Numbered from the stretch's first letter, positions 45,813-58,258 are shown. The stretch is DNA of 64,000 nucleotides from Hepsetus odoe (GCA_017165825.1 CM029367.1:10101518-10165517), one strand, 5' to 3'. The notes: generated by a model from the sequence alone, not told the origin. A program made the numbers and translations.

Positions 45813-46940
45813 GAAATACCGATACTGATGTGATATCCTGAATAAGAAGGAAATGACGGTTGTATCAGTATCAGTTAAGTAACTATACAACAGCAAAGGT
45901 CAGACAAAATGCGAGAGTCATAATGAAAACTCCAAAACAACAGATAATGGTATCATGAACATCCTGAAGAGGACACTAAAAAATAAAAATAAAAAAATTG
46001 TAAAGAGAAACAGCGTAAAAATGGGAAAAGTCTGCTAACCATTATAGCTGTACATTTCAGGCCTGATCCATCATCATCAGACACACACACATACAGTTGA
46101 TTAGTTGATGCACAGTGTGTTCACATTTCTTCCACAGTCAAAAAGAGGCCAGAAATGTTCTTTTCCATACACAGGTTGGTTAAACCTGAAGAGGAGCACC
46201 ATCAGCTACAGGACCAGCGGAGGCACTTGGAGGATGGCTAAGGCTGAGGCTAATGAATGTTGACAGAGTGCAGCAGCACCCCCAACCCCCCACCTCCCCT
46301 ATTCTCCACTAAGGACACAGTTTTAGCCTCAAAGCCCCCATCGTGATGAGTCACTCTGGCAATGCCTCTCACCTGAGTCTAGCCTCAGGCCATCCAGGGC
46401 AATCTGGGCAAGTCAGAGAAAAGCCTATGAGGGTAAGGGCAAGAGTGTATTACTGCCATTACACAAACTCACTCTTCTTTTTGACTGAGCTCAGACTGGA
46501 TGACCTTTAGAGTGTATCCTGTGCTGCAGAGTTCATATCTACATGCTTTAAGCTGTAAAAGATGTTCATGATGACTCCTTCAGCCTGATGTTGTTAGATT
46601 TTTATGAGCAGATATTGATTGAGGTAACCTGATTCTATTATATAAATCAGACTGCATGAATTCCCCCTTTTTTTGTTTCTGTAGATGGCCATCACTGCCA
46701 TGTAAGCTTATGTGTGTGTCTGGCATATTAAATACGTGCAAAATATTTGGGTGACAGGAAGGCTTGCTGACAAGGTTTCTCACTTTCAGGGCAGCAAACA
46801 AACGTTTTAGCAAAAACACAGCCACCAACTATTGTTTGATCTCAATTTTTATTTATCGTTTAATACATTTATTTATGCTATTGTTCAAGGGGGACATCCT
46901 GAACTTTAATCAGAACAAATAAACTAGAATCCTGATTCAG
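45813..46940. other. Unique non-coding DNA upstream of bfsp1
   Basis: No gene seen. The part at 46190-46560 has balanced composition and includes GATGAGTCACTC near 46346, an AP-1/half-MARE-like core. It could hold a lens enhancer, but that is only a guess from position and motif. Confidence 0.35.
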
Positions 46941-46944
46941 GCAA

Positions 46945-47212
46945 CTCACAGCGATAAGGACCTGGCTTCCAGTCTTGGCCTGGGTGGCATCTATGTGGAG
47001 TTTGCATGTTCTCCCTGTGTCTCCATGTGTTTAATGGTTACCCTCCCTTTAAGACATGCATGTCTGCTAAATTGGAGATACTCATCCTCTTTATGTGTGT
47101 GTTTGTCCTGCGTTGGACTGTCTGGGTGCCCTGCGAGAACTGGGATAGACTCCAACACCACCAGAGTCCCTGATCTGGAAAAACAACTCAGACAATGGAT
47201 GGAGTCATGATT
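46945..47212 (+). mobile_element. L2-like LINE 3' end
   Basis: It reads the standard fish L2 3' UTR order: TGGAGTTTGCATGTTCTCCC, CTAAATTGGAGATACTCA, TGTCCTGCGTTGGACTG, GAACTGGGATAGACTCCA and a short ATGGATGG-like end. It lies about 380 bp upstream of the bfsp1 start codon. Confidence 0.75.
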
Positions 47213-47526
47213 TCTCATAAATTCTTTCCACACACACACACACACACACAAACAGAGTATATCTTCCAACAGGAGCACGCACGTTGCCAGATCATGTCAT
47301 GCGTTCTGCTCGTGTTCTCTTCTTTATTGCTGCAAACAAACAAAAGCTAGGGACGCACTTTTGGCCCTATTGTGTGCGGCAGGCGAACTTTCCGCCGCTG
47401 TGAAAGCAGAAAGGCGAATCAGTGTCGGGCACAAAGGTTTTTATTGACACAGCAGAGTGTGTGGGGTCTGCCCGGTGGGGAGAGAGTAAAACTGCGCGGG
47501 GCCGGGCGGCCGCCGGTCAGTGCAGC

Positions 47527-47568
47527 ATGAGCCCTCAGAGGGTGCGCAGGCCAGTTTCCACACACTGA
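47527..47568 (+). other. Possible upstream ORF in the bfsp1 leader
   Basis: ATG followed by 12 sense codons and TGA, ending 24 bp before the filensin start. It matters only if transcription starts upstream of it, which the sequence does not show. Confidence 0.35.
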
Positions 47569-47592
47569 AGGTGCCGAAGGGGTGCTGAAGCC

Positions 47593-50500
47593 ATGATCAA
47601 GACCAGCTACCAGCGAGAGGTGCGCAAGGAGAAGTACGAGCGCTCCGATGTGTTCGAGGAGCCCGAGGGCGAGGGCGACCCCCGTGCGCGCACCGCCGCC
47701 GCCGCCTCCCGCGCGCTGCCCGTCTGGGAGAGTCTGCAGGAGCTCAACAGCCGCCTCGCGCGCTACATCACCCGCGCGCGCGTGCTCGAGCAGCGCAATG
47801 CCGTCTTCCGCAAGCAGCTGGAGACGCTGCAGCGCATGGAGGAAGCGGCCGGCCTGGAGGAGGCCTTCAACGAGCAGATCGCCCTCAATAGACAGCGCAT
47901 CCGCGACCTGTTGGCGGAGCGAGCCAGGCTGCAGCGCGAGCTGCAGGACGCTGAGCGCACGCTGGACGACTTCAGCAGCAGGTCCCGAAAATACTGATTT
48001 CCATCCACCCACCCACAAATCCATGCATCCATCCATCCATCCACCCATCCATCCATCCACCCACCACTACCTGTCAGTAACAGAGCGTATTAAAATAGGC
48101 AGAAAAAAACACTAGCCAGACACTGAGTTCAAGAGGAAGATGTTAATAAAAGTGCCACTACACTCTTTTGAATATTGGAAAATCGCTAAATTTGCCAGAC
48201 TCACCTATAGTGATGTGCAAAAGTCTGCATATTTTGTCCCTCATTTCAGTCATTTTCAGTTTTACAGGAATGTTTTTTGTTGGTTAAGCCACAAAGTGAC
48301 TTATGTATGAATCATTCAACAAAATCAAATTAGTAGATAAGGCACGGAGCAGTGAAGAAACATGTACAGGTAATTCCAGATGATCAGGTTGGTGTTTAGT
48401 TTACTGGTGATGAACGCTGAGTGGTTGGAACCCCTTTATCTAGAAACCTTGTATCTTTAGGCACTGTTACAGTGAAACATTTTTTTCCTGTTTCTTTAAT
48501 CTACTCAATATGCCAAACATAAGACACCAAAAAGGTGTTATCTGCAATGGGGGGACAGACCAAATGTTTTGCACAGTAATGTATGTCTCTAAGCAAAGAG
48601 CATTAGAATTTAATTGATTTCTCAATATCTCTGCATATGTGAATGGTTAAGATGTAAAAGCAATTGAGAATGTGTGGAATGCTCCCTTTGTGAGAAGCAA
48701 TTCAGATTTGTACTCGGTAGCAATGATGGGAACCAGGCATCTGAATTATTTATACCTTTCAAATATGAAATGGTTGTGAATGTAATGCTTAAAAAGGGAG
48801 ATTCTGTTCTGTGGTACTTTTGAGAAAGTTTGGGCCTGATTTCTTTTCAGTGATGAGGTCATACACATGTGCAGATGTTTTTTTCTGAGCCACTCATTCT
48901 AACCCAGGTTACAGGGAGCTTATCCTAGTGCTTTTAAAAGCAAAGAAACAATCTGGATAGATCGCTATTGCAGGCATGGTCAAAATTGCATATAAAAGAA
49001 GATATAGGTGCACTGGTCTTCCGATCACCAACACTATGAAGTGTTAGTCAATACACTTTGCTACAATGAACCATTTCACACTATGCCTCTCTAAAATACT
49101 TATGTCTTGCATTTATTTCCACTTGGGTATTATGAGTATTTTACAAAAAAAAAACAAAAATGAGTGATCTTCATTAATCCAATTTTGAAATGTGTTTGTT
49201 TCATTTATCAAATAAGAGTAGTTGTTTTTGATTACATTAGAAGTTCCTAATTGTGATCTTGGAGAATGCCCAGCATATTTTAATGTTTTTCTTCTCTAAC
49301 AACTTACATTGAATGGATGACCTAGATAGAAACTGAAAAATTTAAATGGAAAGCTAGGAATTCATTATTGACCACTTTACACTAGTATTTCACAGGAAAT
49401 CTCCTAGAAACTCCCAGGCAGTCAACTTTTTTTAAAATTTTTTTACATATTTGCTTTAACCCAACTTCCAGCATTCAGTGATATGCAAAACTCCTGGGAC
49501 AGCCCTCATTTTTTTAAACTTACCTAGGGAAGCACCTTGTTGGTGCATTTTAAAGCATTTTACGCTTCTCAAACAGTATTATCTTTGGCACAATACAGTA
49601 CAATAACTTAAAGAAATTGGAACAATTGTTTTACTGCTAAAGGTTGCAAAATATCCAAAGATACAAGGATAAAAACATTCAGCATCATCTGTCTACAAAT
49701 CACCAGCCTGATCATCTGCTATTTTCTGCACCTGTTTCTAAACTAACTTAATGTAAAATGGTTTAGTTCTGCATGAATAAATCAAGAACAGAAATGTTGA
49801 GATATACTTTAATTTATGCCTTATGCCACACATACATTTTGGAGTTTCTTCATCTTGGAGTGATTTCAATGAGTAGAGAATTAACATGTGCACTAGACCT
49901 CACACACCAAACTCCATAAAATAAGAAGACCTGTACAGGTGTGATAAGAGGTGTGGTGAACTCTATCAGACAGTTTCATACATGAGCTATTAGAGCATTG
50001 CTTCTGGTTAACATTGCTTCCCGATAAACCTCTGTTGCCCACAGATACAGAAACGAATGTGACTACCAAGAGCAGCTACGAGGTACCCTGGAGCAACTCA
50101 ATAAGGTAAGAGAGTGTCTAATAATCCTTTGAGCCCAGATGCTTCCAAACACCATTCTACATGTAGCTTCCCTAATTATGAGCATTCCTACTGGATTCAA
50201 TTCAGAATTGTATCTGTGTCCACAAGGATGAAATAATGATGGAAACATGCCATGGCTCAGCTGGTGGGAATCTAAATTAGTAAGAACCTTTGGAAGATTG
50301 TTTGGATGATCACTCACATCTGCTGTTTTGCCAATGATATTCAAAGCAAGCAGCGAGTGTAATTGATAGTAAAGTGAGGGGGAAAGTGAATTAACCCAAT
50401 GGGCACATGACAGTTACACCACAAAAACATGCCTTTGCAAAAACATGCATCTCTACATTTAGACGCACTGCTATGGGTTATTTATGGAACTGTGTGTTGT

Positions 50501-52719
50501 CTGTAATCTTTTGCTGAGTGTGTTTTCTGTGGGATCTGCAGGAGGCAGACGCGGAGCTTCTGAGAAACCTGGAGTATCAGATCGAGTCTCAGTTCTTGCA
50601 GGATGACATTAACTCCACAAGAGACAGACATAAAAAGGTAGGGAGCGGCTCGTGGCTATCTAATGATCTAGCTAGGATGGAAATGGGCCAGCAAGTTGCA
50701 TCACACTCCCAGCCTGCTTCTGTAATCTGTGCGACACAAGCAGTTCACAAAAACAAACAAAAAAGAGACAAAGACTTTAAATGATTTAAATTGACAAAAA
50801 AGTTAATTCCATTTAATCATTGTCATTAGCACAACCTGCAATATGCGAAGAGAACTATTAAAAAGAAACTTAATTTAAGATCCTTTTCAGGTGGGTCCTA
50901 GTTTCCTAGTTTGAGCTACTTATCCTAACCTGGGTTGCAGGGGTTGGTGGGAGCTTTGAAGAAAGACAGAGAGAAACAAGTTGTCAAAACATCACCGTGC
51001 ATCCAAAAATTCAGTTTAAAAAAAGAAAAAAGAAAATGTACATATTTGCACTTATTTGTCTTACAAACAACCATTTCAGCATTAAACACATGTATTCAAG
51101 TATCAGTTGCTGTGGATCATTTCTCTGATCAAATACAACAATAATACATTATGACTCATCTTAGCTACACTATGAATGATCATACTCACTTGATCAGAAA
51201 TCACAGTGTCGGCTATTTAAGAGATATAGAAACCATGTGCATCTTTTATAAAGTAATTGAATCAGTGTAATCAGAGACTTCCAATTTACATACTGATAGG
51301 CTTTTCTCTGGTTATCATGTACATACCTATATTGTAACTCCTCAGGTGACAGATTAAAATTAATTAAAAGAGGCATTAGCCTCATGAGCTCACTTTTTTT
51401 TTTTATAAAAAAATTCTGCTAACTGCAACAAAAACCACAAACCGAGCCACAAAGACCCATCAGAGCAGAATGTGTAAGCAGGCTTTAGACTGTTCAAAAA
51501 TGATTCCAGGGACCTGGACAGCAAAAGAATAAATAATTCCATTCATTTCATAGTAATTAATAATAATAGTGACACTATTGTTCTTGATGTTTCATCCTTT
51601 CAACTTCCTTTAAACTTTTAATGTTTTAAAAAACCTTTAATGAACTCCTCCCCTTTTTCTGTTTTCTGCAGAATCTTGCTGAGATCCAGACCTACGTTAA
51701 CATCCTGCATCAGATCAACCAGACGGCCGTTCTAATGCCCAGCATGTCAGTGGGTGTCTCAGAGGTAAGTAGGCTGAATTACTGATATATAGAGAGACCA
51801 GTGTGCCATTATCAGGCATCATCAGCACCGCAGTGAGAGACGTTTTCTAAAAAACTTTCGAGCTTCTGTCTATATGTTTGCTATGATAACGCGCTCTCTG
51901 TCACTGATGTTTGCCACCCACTTTGATTTAGTTCTGAAAGAGCAGCCGAACTGCCTGTTAAGTGCCTAGTGTGCATGACCTCCATTGCTTTGTTCTTTTG
52001 TTAGATTGCAAATGAGGGGAAAATAAAAGGGAGAGAGGGAGGTCTCTTTGTGATTTAGTGTTGTGTGGTGATGGTGTCTGCAATGAAGGTAAAATGTGTT
52101 TTATTGTAGTACAGATAGCTGGCTTTGTGTCTCAATTCAGTTCAATGAGCTGTATATTTCAGACCACCAAAGAAAATTTAAGATTCACATAGATAATAAC
52201 TCAAAGATTTGTTGGCACATCCAGACTTCCATTTCACAAGCTTATAAACAGATACCTTATATACTTTTGGTGGAGATTTGTTTATTTCTGATATCTCAAA
52301 CAGAAATGGCATTTAACACATGCATTATTGTTGTATTTGATCAGTAGGCAGGAATTTAAAAAATGCAGGAGATTTAAAACTCTAAAGTTTTAAGTTAAAA
52401 AACTAAAGTTTTAAGTTAAAAAAAAAAAAATTCTGGCCCATAAAACCTCTGGTATTACTCATACATATATCATTAAATGGTTTAACAAATATAATTATTT
52501 TGATGATAAACAAGATTCATTAGTTTACTCTGCTTTACTTTTTGTCAGCAGCTGCTATGATCTCTCTTATCAGGTGTTTCACTTCATTTACAAATTTAAT
52601 GAGTAACACAATTGTGGCAGCTTTTGTGCTGGTTTTGTGTATTTTCTAGCCTTGTGGGGGCTTTGTGGTCTATGAGGCCTGTTTTCTGAGGATGACACAC
52701 ACACACAGAAACACACACA

Positions 52720-52780
<61 letters not shown>

Positions 52781-53065
52781 CTCCTTTGCAGTGAAAGACT
52801 ACAACTAACAGAATAGCCTGTAACTACTGTTTACACTTACCTACATCTTAAACATATGCCTCTTAATCATATCAAAGCATTAAACTTTCAAGGCATTAAA
52901 CTCTGAATTTCTGAATCAGTAAGTTTCTCCTTATTGGAGCATTTTAGACAAGCAAAAACTACCGAACAGTGAATGTAATCATGATGATTTGAATGTAATT
53001 TTAATTAGCCTTACATATGACATTATTGAAGAATTAAAGTTATCTCCAGTGGTATTTGTGCTCTT

Positions 53066-53149
<84 letters not shown>

Positions 53150-54638
53150 ATTTGTCTTAGGAGCAGGAGAGGCTGATAGCTCAGAAGAAAGTTCCTGCTC
53201 TGCAATGTCAGCTAGAGGAGTACAAGAGTGCCCTCTGCCAGCTTCAGGCACAAAAACAGAGGCTGAGGACTGAGGTAGGTCACCATGGAGACGAGGTGGC
53301 GGGTATGGGGGTTAGGAGGTGGAGATTTTCATGCACTGTCAATGGGAGGCGACAGATTGATGAGTGACAGTAGCTCAGCTGCTTCATTGTACAGTATAGG
53401 AGGCATTCAATTAATCTATTCTATTCACACATGCAGAACTATGGATGACAATAAGGCCAAATAAATTTGGCAACGGTTCTGACTTCTGAACATATGTAAG
53501 GCATGTAAACTCTAATCAACCTGGCTATATTTCCTCTCGCTGATGATTGATATGAGTGTGTGTATATTACCTGCATACAACTACTTTTCTCTGATAAACA
53601 CACTGGGGCAACACCATGTAACTGCCACTGTCACTTCTCCCAGACCTCAGTGTTGGAGCATACTATCAAGAGCACGCAGGAAAGCTATGATGATGAGATC
53701 CAGCTTTACAATGAGCAGATTGAGTCACTCAGGAAAGATATCGAGGAGGCTGAGCGCTCACTGGAGAAATATACCAATGACTGCAGACAGCTGGCCATGT
53801 ACCAGACCTCACTGGAGAATGAACTGGAGAGGTACAAGAGGATAATTGAGAATGAAGACAACAGGTGAGTTAGGCCCATTTATCCACAAGAGCTATGTGT
53901 GCAAAGATTTTCCATTTTCATTGTGGATGAGCATCAGTCATAATCTGCCTCATACTGAAGAGAGCAAATATATCTAGGCATGGCTTAATGTATGACTTAT
54001 ACATGGCTACGAATTCAACCTGAAATCAATTGCTGAAATCAATTGGCCCTTGTTCAGTCTGAAAGATTATTAGCCACAGGATGGCAGTAGAACCTCAGTA
54101 ACTCAACTGTGGCAATGTTTCTATGACAGATCCTCATTGTTTAGGAACACGGTGACTTTTATGTGCAGAATCCTACATTCAACCTTGTATTTGAAGTTCT
54201 GGAATTCAGCATCAAATTTGAATTTACTTGTTTGAAAACATTTAATTTACTTATTTGCAGCCCAAGATTATGGCAAGAATGAAAATACCAACAATGTCCC
54301 CTAGTCTGTGTATTTCTTTGTTTCATTTATGTAAATTTCCCTCTGTTTAGTAAAACCGTAACAAAAAATTTCATAAAAGCCATTTGTTCCAGATTGAAAC
54401 CTGCATTAACTCAGGTACCACTGATGTTCCTGGCTGTGATTTAATTTCTCCCTCTCTTTCACAGATTGAATTCAGCTATAATTGGAACACCCATTAGCCT
54501 GTTCACCACCAATTACAGACAAACTCCCAGTTCCACTGTGAGCAGTCGAGGGAAAGGTGAGGAAGGGGAGGGAGGAGCAACAGGGGGAGGGCTGTTATAT
54601 AACATCACCGTTATGTTAGTTTTAAAGAAATAGTCCAG

Positions 54639-54690
<52 letters not shown>

Positions 54691-54697
54691 CTGTGTG

Positions 54698-54748
<51 letters not shown>

Positions 54749-57700
54749 TATATATATATAAATTTTTTTTTTTTTTTTTTTAACCAAGTTTGGTGTTTTT
54801 AAAAGCATTCTTTTAAACTATGATGCAGCCCAGCACAGTGGGTCCCCACTAGCCAGATCTGCATTTCAGATTTAAACCGGTCCTGTACATTGTTGAAAAA
54901 GCATTCTTGAGATTATGAAATATTAATGAATACTATCTTAAAAATAGAAGCCAAGAGGTTTCTTTAGTGGCCTTGGTGTGAAGTTCATGTTCCCTGGGGA
55001 ACCTTTTCATTTGTTTGTAAATTGAAGTGCTAATGTGAAAGTATAATCTTATTTTGATGTCCCTCATTTCAGACAGCAGTGGTCTTGTGGTTAGGGACTA
55101 GGCCCTATGATTGGAGGGTTGTGGGTTTGAGTCCAGGGCCATTAGGTTTCCCTGAGGTACCCTTGAGAAAGCTATCTTCCCCAACATTGCTTCCCTGGGC
55201 ACTAGCTAGAGCTGCACACTACTACACTGTCAGTGTATAGATTAAAAGCAGAACAAGCATTTCGGCCTGTTTCACTGGGTGTTGTTCTGTGTCTTCACAA
55301 TGACAGCCTAGAACTTTGAGGATTTGAATGGAATAAAAAAATATATTTCCTTGTTTGTTCTGCTTGAATGATTCAAACGTAGGTCACTGTGTGATTAAAG
55401 AACAAAAAAAAAACAATCATCTGAACCTGCTCCAGATGCAGCGACTGGACTCAAACTAGTTGCCAAGTCTACAGAGCTTTTTCTCAATAATACAATAGAT
55501 AACACACCGGCTCTTTGGAAGTAAAATAGGAAGAAATTGGGGTGGCTCAAGACTCCACAGTACTGAATTATTTTATGTTTTTTTAAGCTGGAGTTCTACA
55601 TCCCAGTCTTGGCAACCCCGCACTGTGCAGACCTAATTTGGCTCATCAAGAAATTGGGCAGCATTTAGCCAAAAGAAAGCAGAAAAATGTGCAGAGCATA
55701 TTGTCCCAAACAGAAACTAGAAATTAAAATTCCATTTATAATATGTCCATTCATCAATATTTTTGCAGAAATTAATATTTGTATTCTTTTCCCCAGCCAT
55801 GTCCTGCCCAGTACTGCATGCAAATACCAACAACTGCATGGTTCTTTTGCATAATACCGGGCTGCTGAACTAACAGCAAATTACTGTTGGTAAATATGGT
55901 TTTGCTTACTTTTTCTAGGCCTAGGAACAGCCAAGGGAGTTAATATAGGCCCTTCAGAATCAAATATTTTTAGCAAAAATAAAGCCATAAATATTAGCTC
56001 ATGTTCATGAGCACAAATGTGTTGATGATTTGAAACCCTTGACTTACTAATTTAACTTTTAAATTTAACCAGAACTGCTTTGCAGCCTCTCTGTGGCTCT
56101 GTATTTGTGTGGAAAAAGCTACAATTGTGAGTGCTGGAGATCAGTGTGCAGCTGCTGTAGCAATGATGCATGACGTTGACCTTTCCAACAAGCTCTTTTG
56201 GCACAACACTGTGCGAGTGTGGATCGCTTGACTAATTGCTGTGTGCACAAAGCAGCAACACCTAGTGATTCATTTGGTGCAATAGTGGCTTTAAGCAGGC
56301 AAAGAAAAGGCTTAGGTGATTGTTCTCTTTTTGCATGTTTTTAGGGTTGCACAGGCGATTGCATATTAATTGTTACTTTGATTTTAGCCTCTGCAATTAG
56401 TTTAATTAGCATCAAAATGAAGTGCTATAAACTGTACTACTCAGTGAATGAGATAATATTCATATCAATAATTCATTTGTCCACATGAGATCATTCAGTT
56501 CTCAAATCACACTCTTCTGTTGGCTGTGAGGTGAGTTGTGTCCAGTCCTTTTTGCTGATATGTTTGCCTAGTAAAGGATCTGGAATGTGTGTTAAAGGAC
56601 AAACTCTAGATTTTTTGCACTTTTTTTAGGCTTGTTTGGTACCAAAAACAGTCATACTAATTCAGCTAATTCATTATCCTTTTCCAATCTTTCCAAAATC
56701 CATTACAGTTAAACAGACAGTCTTTCATACTTTGCTAAACTGCTGTAGTACTGAATAAAAGGATATATGAAAATGCATTGCCTTTTCATAAAATAGGGAA
56801 TTTAAAATTTTGATCTGGAAACTTAATTTCTCTTTACGGATAGCAAAAGTAGACGATACATTTAAAAATATTAACAGAAGTTTATATGCTGCATTGCATT
56901 CTTTTATTGATGTCACTTGTTTTATTTATATCAAATACCTATTGCATTATTTTGTGCTATATGTGGAGCTCTGGCGCTCTAAATATCCTCTATGTTCACT
57001 ATTTTAACCAATTTCACTCATAGATATCACCCAGGCAATCCAGGACATCACCAATGTCAAGCCCCGTCAGAAAAACCTAGCCAAGAAAGTGGCTAAAAAG
57101 AAAGAACTCTCTACCAAAGATGTTATCGACAGTGGGCAAGAGGAGAAGAGTGCCGGTGAGGCTTATGAGGAGGAGAAAAGAGCAGCAGAGGAGTTGGAAG
57201 GAGAGGTGAAACAAGAGGGCATACTCCATTTTTTTGAGAGTCGCTCACGCGAAAGAGATGTGCCAGATGGTGCTCAGATCAGCAAGGCATTTGACACACT
57301 CTGCAACATTGATTGGGACAGGATGCGCAGTACAAAGAAACCAGCCCATTGCTGATTTCTTTACCAAGGGTCGCTATGTTCTGGTAACAGGTGAGTCTAG
57401 TTACCTAGACCCCTGTTTCTATACGTCCACTCCTTCTGCAGGCCACATTTCGGTTACCATCTGTGATGACATGATCTCACCGTATGAGCCCTACAGCCGC
57501 AAAACTCCCTCTCCCACTCCTGGCCCCTCACCTGGTCCTGCCCCCAGTCCCTCACCTGCTCCTGCTCCCAGTCCCTCCCCTGGCCTGCCATAATCCACGG
57601 ACCCCTCAGCCCTCAGAGAATGGCAAGGCAGGTGAGGAAAAACAAGCCGACAGCGATAATGGCAAGAAACCTTTGGAGGGACCCAGGGATTCAGATAAAG

Positions 57701-58028
57701 CCAGAGAGGCAAGAAGCCCGACTCCACCACCTGGTCCTACTCCACTGCCAAACAGCATGCCTCGAGGCCCGTGTCCCACCCCTGAACCTGGCCAGCCCTC
57801 ATCCCAGAGGAGCTCCAAGGAAAAGGACACGGAAGACATTCGCGACCCGAGGAGCTTCCTGCCAGCCAGCGGCCTACCTGGCTCCATGAGCATGAGAAAG
57901 TAAGTGGTAGAGTCAGTCGCTCTCACCTGTGCCAACAAGGTCAAAGGGCTATGAGGAGACAGCAATGGTGGTGGAGACAATGATTAGAAAAGACCAGCAA
58001 AAAGAAGCATGGAGACCGAGCCACTTAG
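47593..58028 (+). CDS. bfsp1: Filensin, beaded-filament structural protein 1, eight exons
   Basis: Lens-specific intermediate-filament protein that co-assembles with BFSP2/CP49 into beaded filaments of fibre cells. Exons: 47593-47981, 50045-50105, 50542-50637, 51672-51764, 53161-53274, 53644-53864, 54465-54556 and 57024 to about 58028. Phases join perfectly and every junction is GT-AG. Start MIKTSYQREVRKEKYE parallels the human N terminus. The rod begins LQELNSRLARYITRARVLEQ (about 48-67), includes SQFLQDDINSTRDRHKKNL and YDDEIQLYNEQIESLRKDIE, and ends near ELERYKRIIENEDNR (about 311-325). The tail starts IIGTPISLFT and keeps DITQAIQDIT. As written, the frame stops at 57355 after 465 residues, but recognisable filensin tail continues in other frames to a TAG at 58026-58028. 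Exon 1 lies in a CpG-rich block, which may mark the promoter. Confidence 0.96.
48208..48581 (+). mobile_element. MITE-like element A, about 374 bp
   Basis: The ends are short imperfect inverted repeats (TAGTGATGTGCAAAA against CATTACTGTGCAAAA) flanked by TA on both sides, as in Tc1/mariner-type MITEs. There is no coding capacity. The inner text GATGATCAGGTTGGTG and CCTTGTATCTTT recurs inverted at 49473-49760. Confidence 0.7.
49473..49760 (-). mobile_element. MITE-like element B, partial, same family as A
   Basis: The minus strand matches the right part of element A (GATGATCAGGCTGGTG, CCTTGTATCTTTGG, CCAACAAGGTG) and ends in GTTTTGCATATCACTG. The left half is missing. Confidence 0.65.
50106..51671 (+). 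other. bfsp1 introns 2 and 3 region
   Basis: AT-rich intronic sequence around exon 3 (50542-50637). No RNA gene or confident repeat seen. Confidence 0.6.
52698..52778. repeat. (CA)n microsatellite in bfsp1 intron 4
   Basis: About 35 CA units with early interruptions (CAGAAACA, CTCA). Confidence 0.95.
53066..53149 (+). repeat. (CT)n array forming the polypyrimidine tract of bfsp1 exon 5
   Basis: About 42 CT units with two TTT interruptions, ending 11 bp before exon 5 (acceptor ATTTGTCTTAG). The splice acceptor therefore has a microsatellite in place of an ordinary short pyrimidine tract. Confidence 0.93.
54637..54782. repeat. (TA)n microsatellite followed by poly(T)
   Basis: Two TA blocks separated by TGTGCTGTGTGTATGTG, then about 18 T residues. 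Confidence 0.95.
55072..55310 (+). mobile_element. tRNA-derived SINE (TCACTTT-tail family) in bfsp1 intron 7
   Basis: Head GCAGTGGTCTTGTGGTTAGGG, B-box-like GTGGGTTTGAGTCC, centre TTTCCCTGAGGTACCCTTGAG, tail TTCACAATGACAG. It lies in the same orientation as the gene. Confidence 0.8.
57024..58028 (+). CDS. bfsp1: bfsp1 terminal exon 8, frame-disrupted tail
   Basis: The exon encodes the filensin tail. The first frame runs through RDVPDGAQISKAF, which carries the DVPD/G processing and internal myristoylation motif known from mammals, and stops at 57353-57355. The next block, FFTKGRYVLVTGESSYLDP, is filensin sequence one frame on. A Pro/Ser-rich segment follows. From about 57590 a third frame reads ENGKAGEEKQADS to a TAA at 57901 and on into VVESVALT. 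YEETAMVVETMI (57950-57985) is again one frame on, and KTSKKKHGDRAT then a stop (58026-58028) one more. All four changes have the same sign: plus one base, or minus two. Similarity to human filensin persists across every break, so I read it as one exon with indels rather than separate genes. Confidence 0.85.
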
Positions 58029-58258
58029 AAAGACCCTTGCCCCAAGAAAAAAACAGCAAAACAACACCAACAACATAATACATTCCACTTGTTATTGCCA
58101 TTCCTGCCTCTTTGCTGCTCCACCTTTGCCTAATGCTACAATGCTTCTGCCGCTCTCCAGGTGCTATAATATTCCTACCACACCTTTGACCTTTACTGTC
58201 TGAAAACTGGGAATCTCAAAAACCAAAGAAGCCCATATCCTTCACTCCCCATTACTCA

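Larger units (their letters stand above)
47982..50044 (+). other. bfsp1 intron 1
   Basis: About 2.06 kb. It starts with a short CCAT-rich run (48003-48065) and holds two related MITE-like elements, listed separately. Confidence 0.85.
53865..57023 (+). other. bfsp1 introns 6 and 7
   Basis: Exon 7 (54465-54556) lies between them. Intron 7 is about 2.5 kb and contains a TA-rich microsatellite at 54637-54765, a poly(T) run, and a SINE at 55072-55310. Nothing else recognised. Confidence 0.7.

Noticed and set aside
47648..48115. 155-codon plus-strand frame over bfsp1 exon 1
   Set aside because: It is the out-of-frame shadow of filensin exon 1, rich in Arg and Ser because of high GC.
57900..57906. 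AAAGTAAGT as a real splice donor at the end of the third bfsp1 frame
   Set aside because: It fits a donor consensus, but filensin-like residues continue directly after it and no acceptor joins the frames sensibly; the known gene has a single terminal exon here.
57606..57980. 124-codon minus-strand frame over bfsp1 exon 8
   Set aside because: Antisense shadow of the Pro/Ser-rich filensin tail.
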